From UBA5399 sp964592125 (GTDB lineage: Bacteria > Bacillota > Clostridia > Christensenellales > Christensenellaceae), in assembly GCA_964592125.1 (NCBI GenBank), contig CAZQBV010000084.1, positions 1-13,198 on the forward strand: a DNA stretch of 13,198 nucleotides, written 5' to 3'. This document shows, piece by piece, positions 1-6,550 of the stretch. Every line of letters starts with the position of its first letter. Positions within the stretch are counted from its first letter, which is position 1. The notes beneath the pieces were generated by a model, which made no database searches, was not told the DNA's origin, and was given only the letters and a program-made list of their open reading frames with translations. Position numbers and translations under genes: made by a program.

Positions 1-80
1 GGCGCGATTGGCAGGAAGCTACTGCTGCGGCTATAGAAATCATTGCTTTTGCAACAATTTCTATTAGAGATTAGTATTAT
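1..80 (-). repeat. Modular hairpin repeat, copy A (cut by window edge)
   Basis: Positions 31-80 match the reverse complement of 6211-6260 (copy B) at 48 of 50 bases. The core is a hairpin with arms 33-46 and 51-64 around a TTTT loop (AAAA on the other strand). The outer end is the terminal motif ATTAGTAT at 70-77, the complement of ATACTAAT in copy B. The element ends 3 bp from the activase stop codon, so it forms the 3' end of the GRE operon transcript. There is no U-run after the stem, so a classical intrinsic terminator is not evident. The far end lies outside the window. Confidence 0.8.
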
Positions 81-82
81 GG

Positions 83-991
83 TCAGATTTGAACATCAGT
101 TAATCCATTTTCCAATAAAGCCCAACGAAATTCTTCGATATCTTTGGGCTTCAGTACAGCCATATTTTTCAGTTGATATGGCATATGTAACACTTCATAT
201 TTTTTCTCTCCAAATTGATGGAAAGGAAGTAATTCAACCCTAGTGACCCCCAATGCCTTTAGCAGATGGGCAAATTCCTTTGCGTCATTCACAGTATTGT
301 TATATTCAGGAATCACAGGAATTCGAACAAGAACTGGTTTATCGCCAGCAAGGGCAGATTCTAAATTATGAAGTATACTATTGTTGCTGCAGCCGGTTCC
401 TTCAAGGTGCTTTTCTGCATTCCAATGTTTCAAATCAAATAGTATCAAATCAACGGCATGGTATAGTTTCAAGAAATGTTCTTTTGATGCAAAACCAGAG
501 GTTTCAATGGCGATGTGAATGCCCCTGCTATGCAACTCATTTGCCAATGTTACAGCTTCATTTGCCTGATACAGAACCTCGCCACCAGAAAAAGTAACAC
601 CTCCACCGGATTTTTTATAAAACGGCTCGTCCTGCATCACCACATCTATAATATCCTTGATGGTTTTGATTTCGCCTTCCACCGAAATTGCGCCATTTGG
701 GCAAACGTGGGCGCACTTTAGGCATCCGATGCAGGAGCTGAAATGAACGTGTAGTTTTTCGTATTCCAGTTTGTAACACGCAGCGGGGCAGACATTTACA
801 CATGCACCACAATGAATGCATTTGTCTTTGTCGTAAGAAATTTGAAGATTTTTCGCCTGCGATTCAGGGTTTGCACACCATTTGCATTTCAAAGGGCATC
901 CCTTGAAAAAAACAACAGTTCTGATGCCGGGGCCATCATGCAAGCTGAATTTTTGTATATTAAATATATTTATTTTTGTATTCAAATTCAT
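83..991 (-). CDS. Glycyl radical enzyme activating protein (radical SAM, PflA/YbiY family)
   Basis: Predicted 302-residue activase that uses S-adenosylmethionine and a [4Fe-4S] cluster to put the glycyl radical on its partner GRE. The radical SAM triad is C32, C36, C39 (CPLKCKWC). It is followed by a two-cluster ferredoxin-like insert with C58/C61/C64/C68 and C87/C90/C93/C97, typical of activases for the non-PFL GREs. A GGGVTFSGGE block gives the SAM-binding GGE motif. I chose the ATG at 991 (MNLNTKINIF) over the ORF start at 1033, because the extra 14 codons lie inside the decayed Gfo/Idh gene and because AAGGAT lies about 10 bases upstream of 991. It is the last gene of the kinase-GRE-reductase operon, and its natural partner is the GRE at 2169-4607. 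YbiY is the E. coli counterpart by context. Family assignment is firm; partner assignment is by operon. Confidence 0.94.
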   Translation of the reverse strand: MNLNTKINIFNIQKFSLHDGPGIRTVVFFKGCPLKCKWCANPESQAKNLQISYDKDKCIHCGACVNVCPAACYKLEYEKLHVHFSSCIGCLKCAHVCPNGAISVEGEIKTIKDIIDVVMQDEPFYKKSGGGVTFSGGEVLYQANEAVTLANELHSRGIHIAIETSGFASKEHFLKLYHAVDLILFDLKHWNAEKHLEGTGCSNNSILHNLESALAGDKPVLVRIPVIPEYNNTVNDAKEFAHLLKALGVTRVELLPFHQFGEKKYEVLHMPYQLKNMAVLKPKDIEEFRWALLENGLTDVQI

Positions 992-999
992 TGCGCACG

Positions 1000-1264
1000 C
1001 TATCCTTGTTTTTTTTCTGCTTCGCCGAATCAAGGCATTTGAAAATAGTCTTCATTGTTTCCAACGCATCCTCGCCAGATACAAGAGGCTCTGTATTCCT
1101 TTATAATACAATCAATCAAAGTATCGTTGATTTGCAAGACCAACAGCATGTTGTCAGTTTGTGCCAGATGATGCATAGATACGGGCATTCGAATATGCAT
1201 CATATTCTGCGGCGTGGCGTTTCAGGGCAATGGAACCGCAACCAATTATGCCAACCTGAACCAT
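1000..1264 (-). pseudogene. Decayed Gfo/Idh/MocA-family oxidoreductase, N- and C-terminal scraps only
   Basis: The ATG at 1264 is 3 bases after the aldo/keto reductase stop, with GGAG inside the end of that gene, so this was once a coupled operon gene. It encodes MVQVGIIGCGSIALKRHA, a textbook Gfo/Idh Rossmann start (GxGxxA), but stops at 1154-1156 after 36 residues. Further on, other frames give LQINDTLIDCIIKE and then, after a frameshift near 1085-1095, TEPLVSGEDALETMKTIF, which is the usual C-terminal helix region of the same family. The roughly 340-residue family length is reduced to under 100 codons, so the middle is deleted and at least one frameshift follows. An 8-A run (minus strand) sits near the end. 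Substrate cannot be deduced; 1,5-anhydrofructose reductases and inositol dehydrogenases both belong to this family. Confidence 0.85.
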
Positions 1265-1267
1265 TTT

Positions 1268-2113
1268 TTATATCTCCGTTTCACCGTTATAGGTATTTGG
1301 ATCGTATGCAAACTGTTTTCCTTTGCCGTCCAAGTTGTCTATCTCTATCATTTCTTCATCCGTTAAAGTAAAATCGAAAATATCCGCATTTTCTGTTAAT
1401 CTGCTTTTTTTGATTGATTTTGGTATTATGTTGATGCCTTGCTGTATATGCCAGCGCAACGTTGCCTGAGCGGCTGTTTTATGATGAGAAGAACCTATTT
1501 TCTGCATCAACGGCACTTCACTTAAATGTCCGTGAAACAACGGTGCCCAAGCGGTAACGGAGATGTTGTTGTTTTTGCAATAGGCTGTTACATCCCTTTG
1601 CTGTTGCCACGGATGCAGCTCTATTTGGTTGTTGGACGGAAGCGTGCCCGTGTGCTTTTGTAGATGCTGCAAATGACTTTCAAGAAAATTTGATACGCCA
1701 CATGCTCTAATCCTGCCTTTCAGCATTTGCTCCTGCATTGCATCCCATACTTTAAGCCGCTTGTCCTCGTCTGTTCCAGGCCAATGGATCAGAAATAGAT
1801 CGATATAATCCATTTTCAGTTGTTTCAAGCTGCGCTCAATTGCTTTTTGGGGCTTGTCAAACTCTGTAGGCCATATTTTTGTGGAAACAAAAAGCGATTC
1901 CCTTGGCACGCCACACGTTGCAATAGCATTTCCAACGCTTTCCTCATTATCGTAAAAAGCTGCGGTATCAAACAATCGATACCCAATTTCTACAGCCCAC
2001 TTTATGGCATATTCCATTTCCTGTTTATCCTGAATGCGAAACAACCCAAGGCCGAAAGCAGGCATATTTACACCATTGTTTAAAACGGTATTTGAAAAAA
2101 TGTTCTGTACCAT
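1268..2113 (-). CDS. Aldo/keto reductase (AKR5-like)
   Basis: A 281-residue (beta/alpha)8 NAD(P)H-dependent carbonyl reductase. The catalytic tetrad is visible as D49, Y54 (LFDTAAFYDNEESVG), K79 (VSTKIWP) and H110 (DLFLIHWPG). GVSNF and the C-terminal IPKSIKKSRLTEN segment are the family's cofactor-binding signature, and KSxxxxR usually favours NADPH. The start is the ATG at 2113, preceded by AAGGGAT at good spacing. The longer frame to 2263 overlaps the GRE 3' end and has an unlike-family N-terminus. It sits 55 bp after the GRE. In E. coli anhydroglycolysis, hydroxyacetone is reduced by GldA, an unrelated dehydrogenase, so here the reductase could do that step. Other small ketones or aldehydes are possible substrates. 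Family is certain; substrate is inference. Confidence 0.93.
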   Translation of the reverse strand: MVQNIFSNTVLNNGVNMPAFGLGLFRIQDKQEMEYAIKWAVEIGYRLFDTAAFYDNEESVGNAIATCGVPRESLFVSTKIWPTEFDKPQKAIERSLKQLKMDYIDLFLIHWPGTDEDKRLKVWDAMQEQMLKGRIRACGVSNFLESHLQHLQKHTGTLPSNNQIELHPWQQQRDVTAYCKNNNISVTAWAPLFHGHLSEVPLMQKIGSSHHKTAAQATLRWHIQQGINIIPKSIKKSRLTENADIFDFTLTDEEMIEIDNLDGKGKQFAYDPNTYNGETEI

Positions 2114-2168
2114 CGTTATCCCTTCATGCATATGCCTGCAAACAACCTTTTTCAAAAAGCGCTTCCGT

Positions 2169-4607
2169 TTACAAAGTTTGCTCGGTTCTTTCAATAATAT
2201 CGTCTTGTGTTTGTTTGGATAGTGCGTTGAAAAACGCACTGTAGCCAGCCACTCTAACAACAAGGTCTCTGTATTTCTTAGGTTCTTGTTGCGCTGCCTT
2301 CAATGTGTCGCGCGAAACAACATTGTACTGCACATGAAACCCTTTCAAATCGTCAAAAAATGTACGTATTAGAAGTATAAGTTTTTCTTTATTCACAGTA
2401 TTATCTAGCATTTGTGGCGTTACCTTTTGGTTCAGCAATACGCCGCCAGTGATTTGGTCGGTACGAAGTTTGGCAACCGATTTAAACACTGCGGTTGGTC
2501 CATTGGTATCCATACCATGTGCGGGCGAACATCCCTCTGCCAAAGGCTCGTGATTGTTGCGGCCATCGGGTGTTGCGCTTGTGGATGCTCCCTGAGGAAC
2601 GTTTGCCGAGATAGAGGATGTTCCGGCATAATATCTGCCGCCAATAGGCCCACGCCCAAATCGCGTGTTATGATACTTGCTCATTTCGTCGATATTGGAA
2701 TCGTATGCTTGTACCAACAACTCATCAATATAGTCAATGTCATTTCCGTATTTTGGCGCTTTCTCAATTAAGATTTTCTGTATCCTCTGCCCATTCTCTC
2801 CCTCAAAATCGTTAAGCAAGGCATCCCAAAGTTCTTCCTTGGTAATCAGCTGGTCTTCAAACACACACTTTTTAATTGCCGCCAGCGAATCGCCAAGATT
2901 GGCAATGCCCACTTGTAGATCGCTAATAAAATCGTAAACAGCGCCACCTTCTTTTAGGTGCAAACCTCTGCCCAAGCAATCATCCACAAGACAGGAACAG
3001 AATATATCGGGTACTTCTTGTTCTAGCACGGTATCTGCACAATTGTCCATAATAATACACTGCCTTGTCAACTCGCGCACAGTTTGATCCCATGCATACA
3101 TTACATCATCAAAACTGTTCATTTGCAGAAAATGCCCCACACCCTTTGCCGCATGCTTACCACTTACTACATCAATGCCGTTGTTCAACGCAATCATAAG
3201 TGCTCGCGGAAAATTCAGAAAGCTCATTCCTGTGCAACGATAGCCCCATTTGCCCGGCACGGCCACTTCTACACAGCCAACAGCGCTATAATTATAGGCA
3301 TCTTCTTTCGATACGCCTTTTTCAATAAATGAGGGAATAATAATTTCATCACTATTAAAGGCTGGCATTCCAAACCCCAAACGAATGACCTCTATGCATT
3401 CTCTCATAAAATCATCTGATAAGCCCCTGTGATAGCGTACTGTTAGGTTGGGTTGTGGCAGTTTCAAATGCGCAACACTTTTCAAGATTAAATAGGACAG
3501 GGGATTAACCGCATCCTTTCCATCCTTTGTCTGGCCACCAATCGTCACATTCTGATACAAAGGACTACCTGCAGAAAAACGCGTGTGCGACCAACTTCGA
3601 ACCTTGTTGATACTCAATGTTTTCAACCAAAGGTTCTCAAGCAATTCGCATGCCTCATCCTGTGTAAGTATGCCCTTATCCAAATCTTTCTGATAATATG
3701 GATATGCAAATTGATCCAATCGTCCATAGGACATAGAGTGTCCATTAGACTCAATCTGCAAAACCAAATGTGTAAACCATACTGCTTGAATTGCCTCACG
3801 GAATGTTTCCGCAGGCTTTCTGGGAACCTTGGCACATATTTCTGCTATTTGTAAAAGCTCCTTTTTACGGCTTGTATCTTTTTCCTTTTTCGCCAATTCC
3901 ATAGCAAGCTGCGAATATCGATCGGAAAAAGACATTACCGCATCCACAGAAATAATGGCAGCTTGATAGAAATATGACTTTTTTAGTGCAGTGTGATCCG
4001 TAAGATCTAGGCCATTTAATAGCATTTGCGCTTTTTTCTTGTACCATTCCAAGCCATGCTCCAGCACATCGCCATAATTTGCGGCAACATGGCCATCACC
4101 GGATGTAATGTTGCCCTCTGCTTTTATAACACCAATATCATAAAGCATGCGGCTATGATGGGGCATTGCGCCAAGCCCCTTATCCTGCAAGGTTATATTT
4201 TTCCAAAATGGAGCAATTGCACGAAGTTCTTCCTTGGTTTCTTCGGTTATTTCAAAACAATCTCCATTGCGCTTATCAAATTCATCCAACTCATTGATCA
4301 CCCAGTCCATAGCATACTCTGGGAAAATAGGTGCGGCTCGATTGGCGCTTGCCTGATTTCCTGCAAGCAAAGACAATGGTTCGATATAAATATCCATATT
4401 ATCCAGTATGTTTTTCAGGGTGTATGCGCGTTTCAACACAATTGGCTTGTCGCTATGCTGGCGATATGCCTCTGTGGTAAATACTGCTCTTTGCGCACAT
4501 ATTGTGGGCACAGCAGAGAGCAATTCTTCTCTAAACTGATCCATTCTATCCGATGAGTGCCCAAAATAGTTTCTTTCGTAATTATCTTTGCTTAATACTT
4601 TTTCCAT
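2169..4607 (-). CDS. Glycyl radical enzyme of the YbiW type (candidate 1,5-anhydroglucitol-6-phosphate lyase)
   Basis: An 812-residue glycyl radical enzyme, about the length of E. coli YbiW (810). The thiyl-radical cysteine is C445 with E447 (SAVGCVE), and the radical glycine is G788 (VVRVAGYSAFF). Blocks shared with YbiW, from memory, include GNQAS, RAAPIFPEY, IKAEGN.TSGD, IESNGHS, SAGSPLYQNVTIGGQ, RYH.G.S.DF, KWGYRCTGMSF, YYAGTSSISANVP and the terminal DDII.RTE. After GCVE the sequence reads VAVPGKWGYRCTGM. Glycerol dehydratase has HDSAFF there, with a catalytic Asp, so a diol dehydratase role is unlikely. To my knowledge YbiW cleaves the ring C-O bond of 1,5-anhydroglucitol-6-phosphate, and PflD that of 1,5-anhydromannitol-6-phosphate. 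AAGGGAC precedes the ATG. It lies 17 bp after the ROK kinase, whose phosphosugar product it probably uses. GRE family is certain; the YbiW subgroup is likely; the exact epimer is unknown. Confidence 0.93.
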   Translation of the reverse strand: MEKVLSKDNYERNYFGHSSDRMDQFREELLSAVPTICAQRAVFTTEAYRQHSDKPIVLKRAYTLKNILDNMDIYIEPLSLLAGNQASANRAAPIFPEYAMDWVINELDEFDKRNGDCFEITEETKEELRAIAPFWKNITLQDKGLGAMPHHSRMLYDIGVIKAEGNITSGDGHVAANYGDVLEHGLEWYKKKAQMLLNGLDLTDHTALKKSYFYQAAIISVDAVMSFSDRYSQLAMELAKKEKDTSRKKELLQIAEICAKVPRKPAETFREAIQAVWFTHLVLQIESNGHSMSYGRLDQFAYPYYQKDLDKGILTQDEACELLENLWLKTLSINKVRSWSHTRFSAGSPLYQNVTIGGQTKDGKDAVNPLSYLILKSVAHLKLPQPNLTVRYHRGLSDDFMRECIEVIRLGFGMPAFNSDEIIIPSFIEKGVSKEDAYNYSAVGCVEVAVPGKWGYRCTGMSFLNFPRALMIALNNGIDVVSGKHAAKGVGHFLQMNSFDDVMYAWDQTVRELTRQCIIMDNCADTVLEQEVPDIFCSCLVDDCLGRGLHLKEGGAVYDFISDLQVGIANLGDSLAAIKKCVFEDQLITKEELWDALLNDFEGENGQRIQKILIEKAPKYGNDIDYIDELLVQAYDSNIDEMSKYHNTRFGRGPIGGRYYAGTSSISANVPQGASTSATPDGRNNHEPLAEGCSPAHGMDTNGPTAVFKSVAKLRTDQITGGVLLNQKVTPQMLDNTVNKEKLILLIRTFFDDLKGFHVQYNVVSRDTLKAAQQEPKKYRDLVVRVAGYSAFFNALSKQTQDDIIERTEQTL

Positions 4608-4624
4608 GATTTGTCCCTTCTTGG

Positions 4625-5587
4625 CTAAATGCTTGTTTCGTTTTCTGCCAGTAGTGCTGCTCCGCGAATCCCGAAATTCTCTTTTAATTCTGCAAATTTA
4701 AAATATACCGGGTACGCATTATGATTATATGAATCAAATTGTTCGAATACTTTGTCAAACAATAAATTGCCGAAATTTGTAAGACCGCCACCCAATACAA
4801 AGTAATTGATGTTTAAGGTTTCATACAAATTGAACAACCAAATAGCAAGGTATCTAGCCATATGCTCCACTGCCCAAATAGCAAGTTCATCGCCTTTGGA
4901 ATATGCATCCAGAATTGTCTTGCAGGACAATCCACCGCAATTCCCCTCGAAATCAGTCATCATTGTTTTTTTGCCACGTTCAATTTCCCGCAGCACTCTT
5001 TTTACAATCATTGAACCAGATGTGTGAGACATGAAACATCCGTTGTTTTCACAACCACACATAAAATCTTCATCTGGAGTAATCAGCGCATGCCCACTTT
5101 CACCAGCCCAACCATAGGAGCCGCGGAACAGATTGCCATGTATAATAATTCCGTTTGAAATTCCCGTTCCAACAGCGCAATAGAGCATATGATTCTGACC
5201 TCGGCCAGCGCCAAGCTTGTGTTCTGCAAGTGCCGCAATGTGTGCATCATTGTCTAAAAAGGTTGGAACAGAAAGTCTTTGTTCCAAATACTCTTTGGCG
5301 GCGAATTGCTTTATTTTTGTTAAGTTGGATGTTAATACAATGTACCCTTCATTATAAATAATAAAGGAAGGCATTCCTATTCCAATTCCTTTTAGTTGGC
5401 CTGTTTCAATATTGGCATCTTTCGCAATAGTGTGGATTTGACTAATTACCTTATCAAAAAAGGCCTCTGACGATAAAGATTTATCCGAAGCATGCTCTGT
5501 TTTATATGCCAAGACTCCATTTCCATCGTATAAACCATATGCTGCTTTTGTGCCACCCACATCAATTCCTAAATAGTAATTGTTCAT
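4625..5587 (-). CDS. ROK-family sugar kinase
   Basis: A 320-residue ATP-dependent hexose kinase of the ROK family. The N-terminal phosphate-binding motif is GIDVGGTK (D9-K14), the catalytic base is in LDND (D114), and the zinc site is complete: H166 in GESGH plus C177, C179 and C184 (CGCENNGC). These residues mark an active enzyme rather than a regulator. ROK kinases usually phosphorylate glucose, N-acetylsugars or analogues at O6. As the first gene before a YbiW-type GRE, the likely job is to make the 6-phosphate of an imported anhydrohexitol. This differs from a PTS route, in which transport and phosphorylation are one step. The start is the ATG at 5587, which gives a canonical N-terminus. 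The upstream AGGAAAG is about 12 bases away, a weak ribosome binding site. The substrate is inferred from the neighbours only. Confidence 0.92.
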   Translation of the reverse strand: MNNYYLGIDVGGTKAAYGLYDGNGVLAYKTEHASDKSLSSEAFFDKVISQIHTIAKDANIETGQLKGIGIGMPSFIIYNEGYIVLTSNLTKIKQFAAKEYLEQRLSVPTFLDNDAHIAALAEHKLGAGRGQNHMLYCAVGTGISNGIIIHGNLFRGSYGWAGESGHALITPDEDFMCGCENNGCFMSHTSGSMIVKRVLREIERGKKTMMTDFEGNCGGLSCKTILDAYSKGDELAIWAVEHMARYLAIWLFNLYETLNINYFVLGGGLTNFGNLLFDKVFEQFDSYNHNAYPVYFKFAELKENFGIRGAALLAENETSI

Positions 5588-5622
5588 AGCTATAGATCGC
5601 TTTCCTAATATTTATTAAGTGA

Positions 5623-5650
5623 TAGGTTATTGTGTTTATAGTATAACCTA
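5623..5650. promoter_or_regulatory. Palindromic operator candidate over the -10 region
   Basis: TAGGTTAT (5623-5630) and ATAACCTA (5643-5650) form a perfect 8-bp inverted repeat with a 12-base spacer. It covers the -10 box and the predicted start site, where a bound repressor would block initiation. The right half, TTTATAGTATAACCTAG (5635-5651), matches 13 of 17 bases of a site upstream of the ROK regulator (7812-7828), which makes that regulator the prime candidate ligand. Binding is inference. Confidence 0.6.
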
Positions 5651-5668
5651 GTATATAACGAAAGTCAA
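5640..5668 (-). promoter_or_regulatory. Sigma-A-like promoter of the kinase-GRE operon
   Basis: On the minus strand TTGACT (5663-5668) and TATACT (5640-5645) are separated by exactly 17 bases, one mismatch each from consensus. Transcription would start near 5633, leaving a leader of about 45 bases before the kinase ATG at 5587. No other promoter of this quality was seen within the operon. Confidence 0.85.
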
Positions 5669-5886
5669 CACAAAAAGCTTCTAACGGTATAAAAAATAGT
5701 TTCGTTCGTAAGTTGTGTGCGCGCGGGTTGTTTTTGAATATGGAATAAAGAGAAGGAAAAGTGATGTTATAATACCAATCCCATATAAAAATGTTTGCAT
5801 TTTATCCGTAAGGGATACTTCGTAATAGTGCGAAGCGCGTTTGGGATGGAATGATACCATTCACATATTAAAAACATTGATAGGAT

Positions 5887-5921
5887 TTAGTTCTCCCCCG
5901 CCTTCGGCGGGGGAGAACTAA
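5887..5921. repeat. Perfect 16-bp GC-rich hairpin
   Basis: Arms 5887-5902 and 5906-5921 are perfect complements with a 3-base TTC loop; the core is CTCCCCCGCC/GGCGGGGGAG in otherwise AT-rich DNA. No T-run follows on either strand, so a plain intrinsic terminator is not supported. It is one arm of the composite element and abuts the nested mobile element, sharing its CTAA flank. Confidence 0.85.
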
Positions 5922-6081
5922 GGCAACACCGCACAAACTGCGCACGTCGTCATCACTAGTCTTTTTGCGTGACACTGCGTCCAAAATGCTCGAAATAGCG
6001 CTGCTATTCTTGCGCTTTTGTCCTTGTTTCACACAAAAATCCTTCGCGATGCCAACGACTCGATTTCTGTGCGGTATCGCC
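5922..6081. mobile_element. MITE-like nested element, 160 bp
   Basis: The termini GGCAACACCGCACA (5922-5935) and TGTGCGGTATCGCC (6068-6081) are inverted repeats matching at 12 of 14 bases. Both sides are flanked by CTAA (5918-5921 and 6082-6085), consistent with a 4-bp target duplication, although the left copy is also part of the hairpin arm. The interior contains an imperfect hairpin around AAATAGC/GCTATT and no transposase. A non-autonomous element moved in trans is the simplest reading. Confidence 0.6.
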
Positions 6082-6212
6082 CTAAAAAGAATGCATCGCT
6101 TTCTATTTGTGTTTGGTATGAGACGTGTTCCGTGCTGTGTTTGCGCGAAACAAACCACGCCCACGGCAAGGCATTCCAAATGAAAACAGATGTTTAAAAT
6201 CGAAATTGGTAT

Positions 6213-6407
6213 AATACTAATCTCTCATAGAAATCGTTGCAAAAGCAATGATTTCTATAGCCGCATATGATGCGGCATCCAAACAGCTCGCTGTTTGGAA
6301 AGATCAGTATTGAACGGCTTTCTTAGCACAAAACACAAAAGTGTTTTGTGCTTCGTGCCTATGGCACGGATTAAAAACGTATAACGTTTTTAATCAAGAA
6401 TTAGTAT
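6213..6407 (+). repeat. Modular hairpin repeat, copy B (six hairpins)
   Basis: The outer termini ATACTAAT (6214-6221) and ATTAGTAT (6400-6407) are perfect inverted repeats. Six hairpins stand in a row: 6227-6258 (AAAA loop), 6260-6276 (GCCGCAT/ATGCGGC), 6279-6298 (CCAAACAG/CTGTTTGG), 6325-6352 (12-bp arms, AAAA loop), 6354-6368 (CGTGCC/GGCACG) and 6369-6395 (12-bp arms). Between hairpins 3 and 4 lie an inner terminus, TCAGTATT (6304-6311), and a conserved tail, GAACGGCTTTCTTAGCA (6312-6328), the same order as at the right end of copy C. Copy B therefore looks like a basic unit extended by three extra hairpins. Confidence 0.8.
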
Positions 6408-6549
6408 AAGAAGGATACTCTAAAAAACTGCATCTGAAATCAGAAATTACATCGCAAAACAATTTCTCTATTTCATATGCAGCTTTTGATGTATAGCCAA
6501 TGCCGCACAACGGTGCGTTTGCCAAAATGGTGTTGTCTTTGAAAGGTAT
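6394..6549 (-). pseudogene. Unrecognised gene remnant (C-terminal part only)
   Basis: After the ROK regulator stop, the minus strand holds an open frame of about 50 codons, in a different frame from the regulator and without a start codon. It reads IPFKDNTILANAPLCGIG, then YTSKAAYEIEKLFCDVIS, and ends ...EYPSYTNS with its TGA at 6394-6396 inside the last hairpin of copy B. The composition looks protein-like rather than random, and an upstream in-frame stop lies within the regulator 3' end. It may be the tail of a deleted operon gene truncated by rearrangement and capped by the repeat. I do not recognise the family; GIGYTSKAA is only loosely reminiscent of a phosphosugar-binding loop. Confidence 0.4.
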
Positions 6550-6550
6550 A

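Larger units (their letters stand above)
5772..6212. repeat. Composite hairpin-rich repeat element D
   Basis: The element is bounded by a perfect 8-bp inverted repeat, ATACCAAT (5772-5779) and ATTGGTAT (6205-6212), the same type of terminus as copies A and B. Inside are several hairpins, among them AAAATG/CATTTT (5788-5803) and the long GC-rich stem at 5887-5921, and a nested 160-bp element (5922-6081). Its right terminus runs directly into the left terminus of copy B, so the sequence 6205-6221 is a near-palindrome, ATTGGTATAATACTAAT. No credible coding sequence was found in it. Confidence 0.65.

Noticed and set aside
992..1033. 14-codon extension of the activase (MIRRSRKKTRIACA)
   Set aside because: It reads through the tail of the decayed Gfo/Idh gene in another frame; homologous activases begin close to the ATG at 991.
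2114..2263. 50-codon N-terminal extension of the aldo/keto reductase
   Set aside because: It overlaps the GRE 3' end in another frame and has no family similarity; the ATG at 2113 has a good ribosome site and a standard N-terminus.
2169..4607. GRE as glycerol or propanediol dehydratase
   Set aside because: The catalytic Asp region (HDSAFF type) after GCVE is replaced by RCTGMSF as in YbiW, and no propanediol microcompartment or 1,3-propanediol dehydrogenase gene is nearby.
2169..4607. GRE as true pyruvate formate-lyase
   Set aside because: PFL has adjacent cysteines at the active site; here there is a single C445 followed by V-E, the pattern of the dehydratase/lyase branch.
5868..6179. 103-codon minus-strand open frame
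   Set aside because: It lies entirely over the GC-rich hairpin and the MITE-like element; its residues are low-complexity and basic, it has no ribosome binding site, and it is best explained as a chance frame in repeat DNA.
6213..6407. CRISPR array
   Set aside because: The repeated units are hairpins of differing sequence and length, not identical direct repeats with unique spacers, and no cas genes are present.
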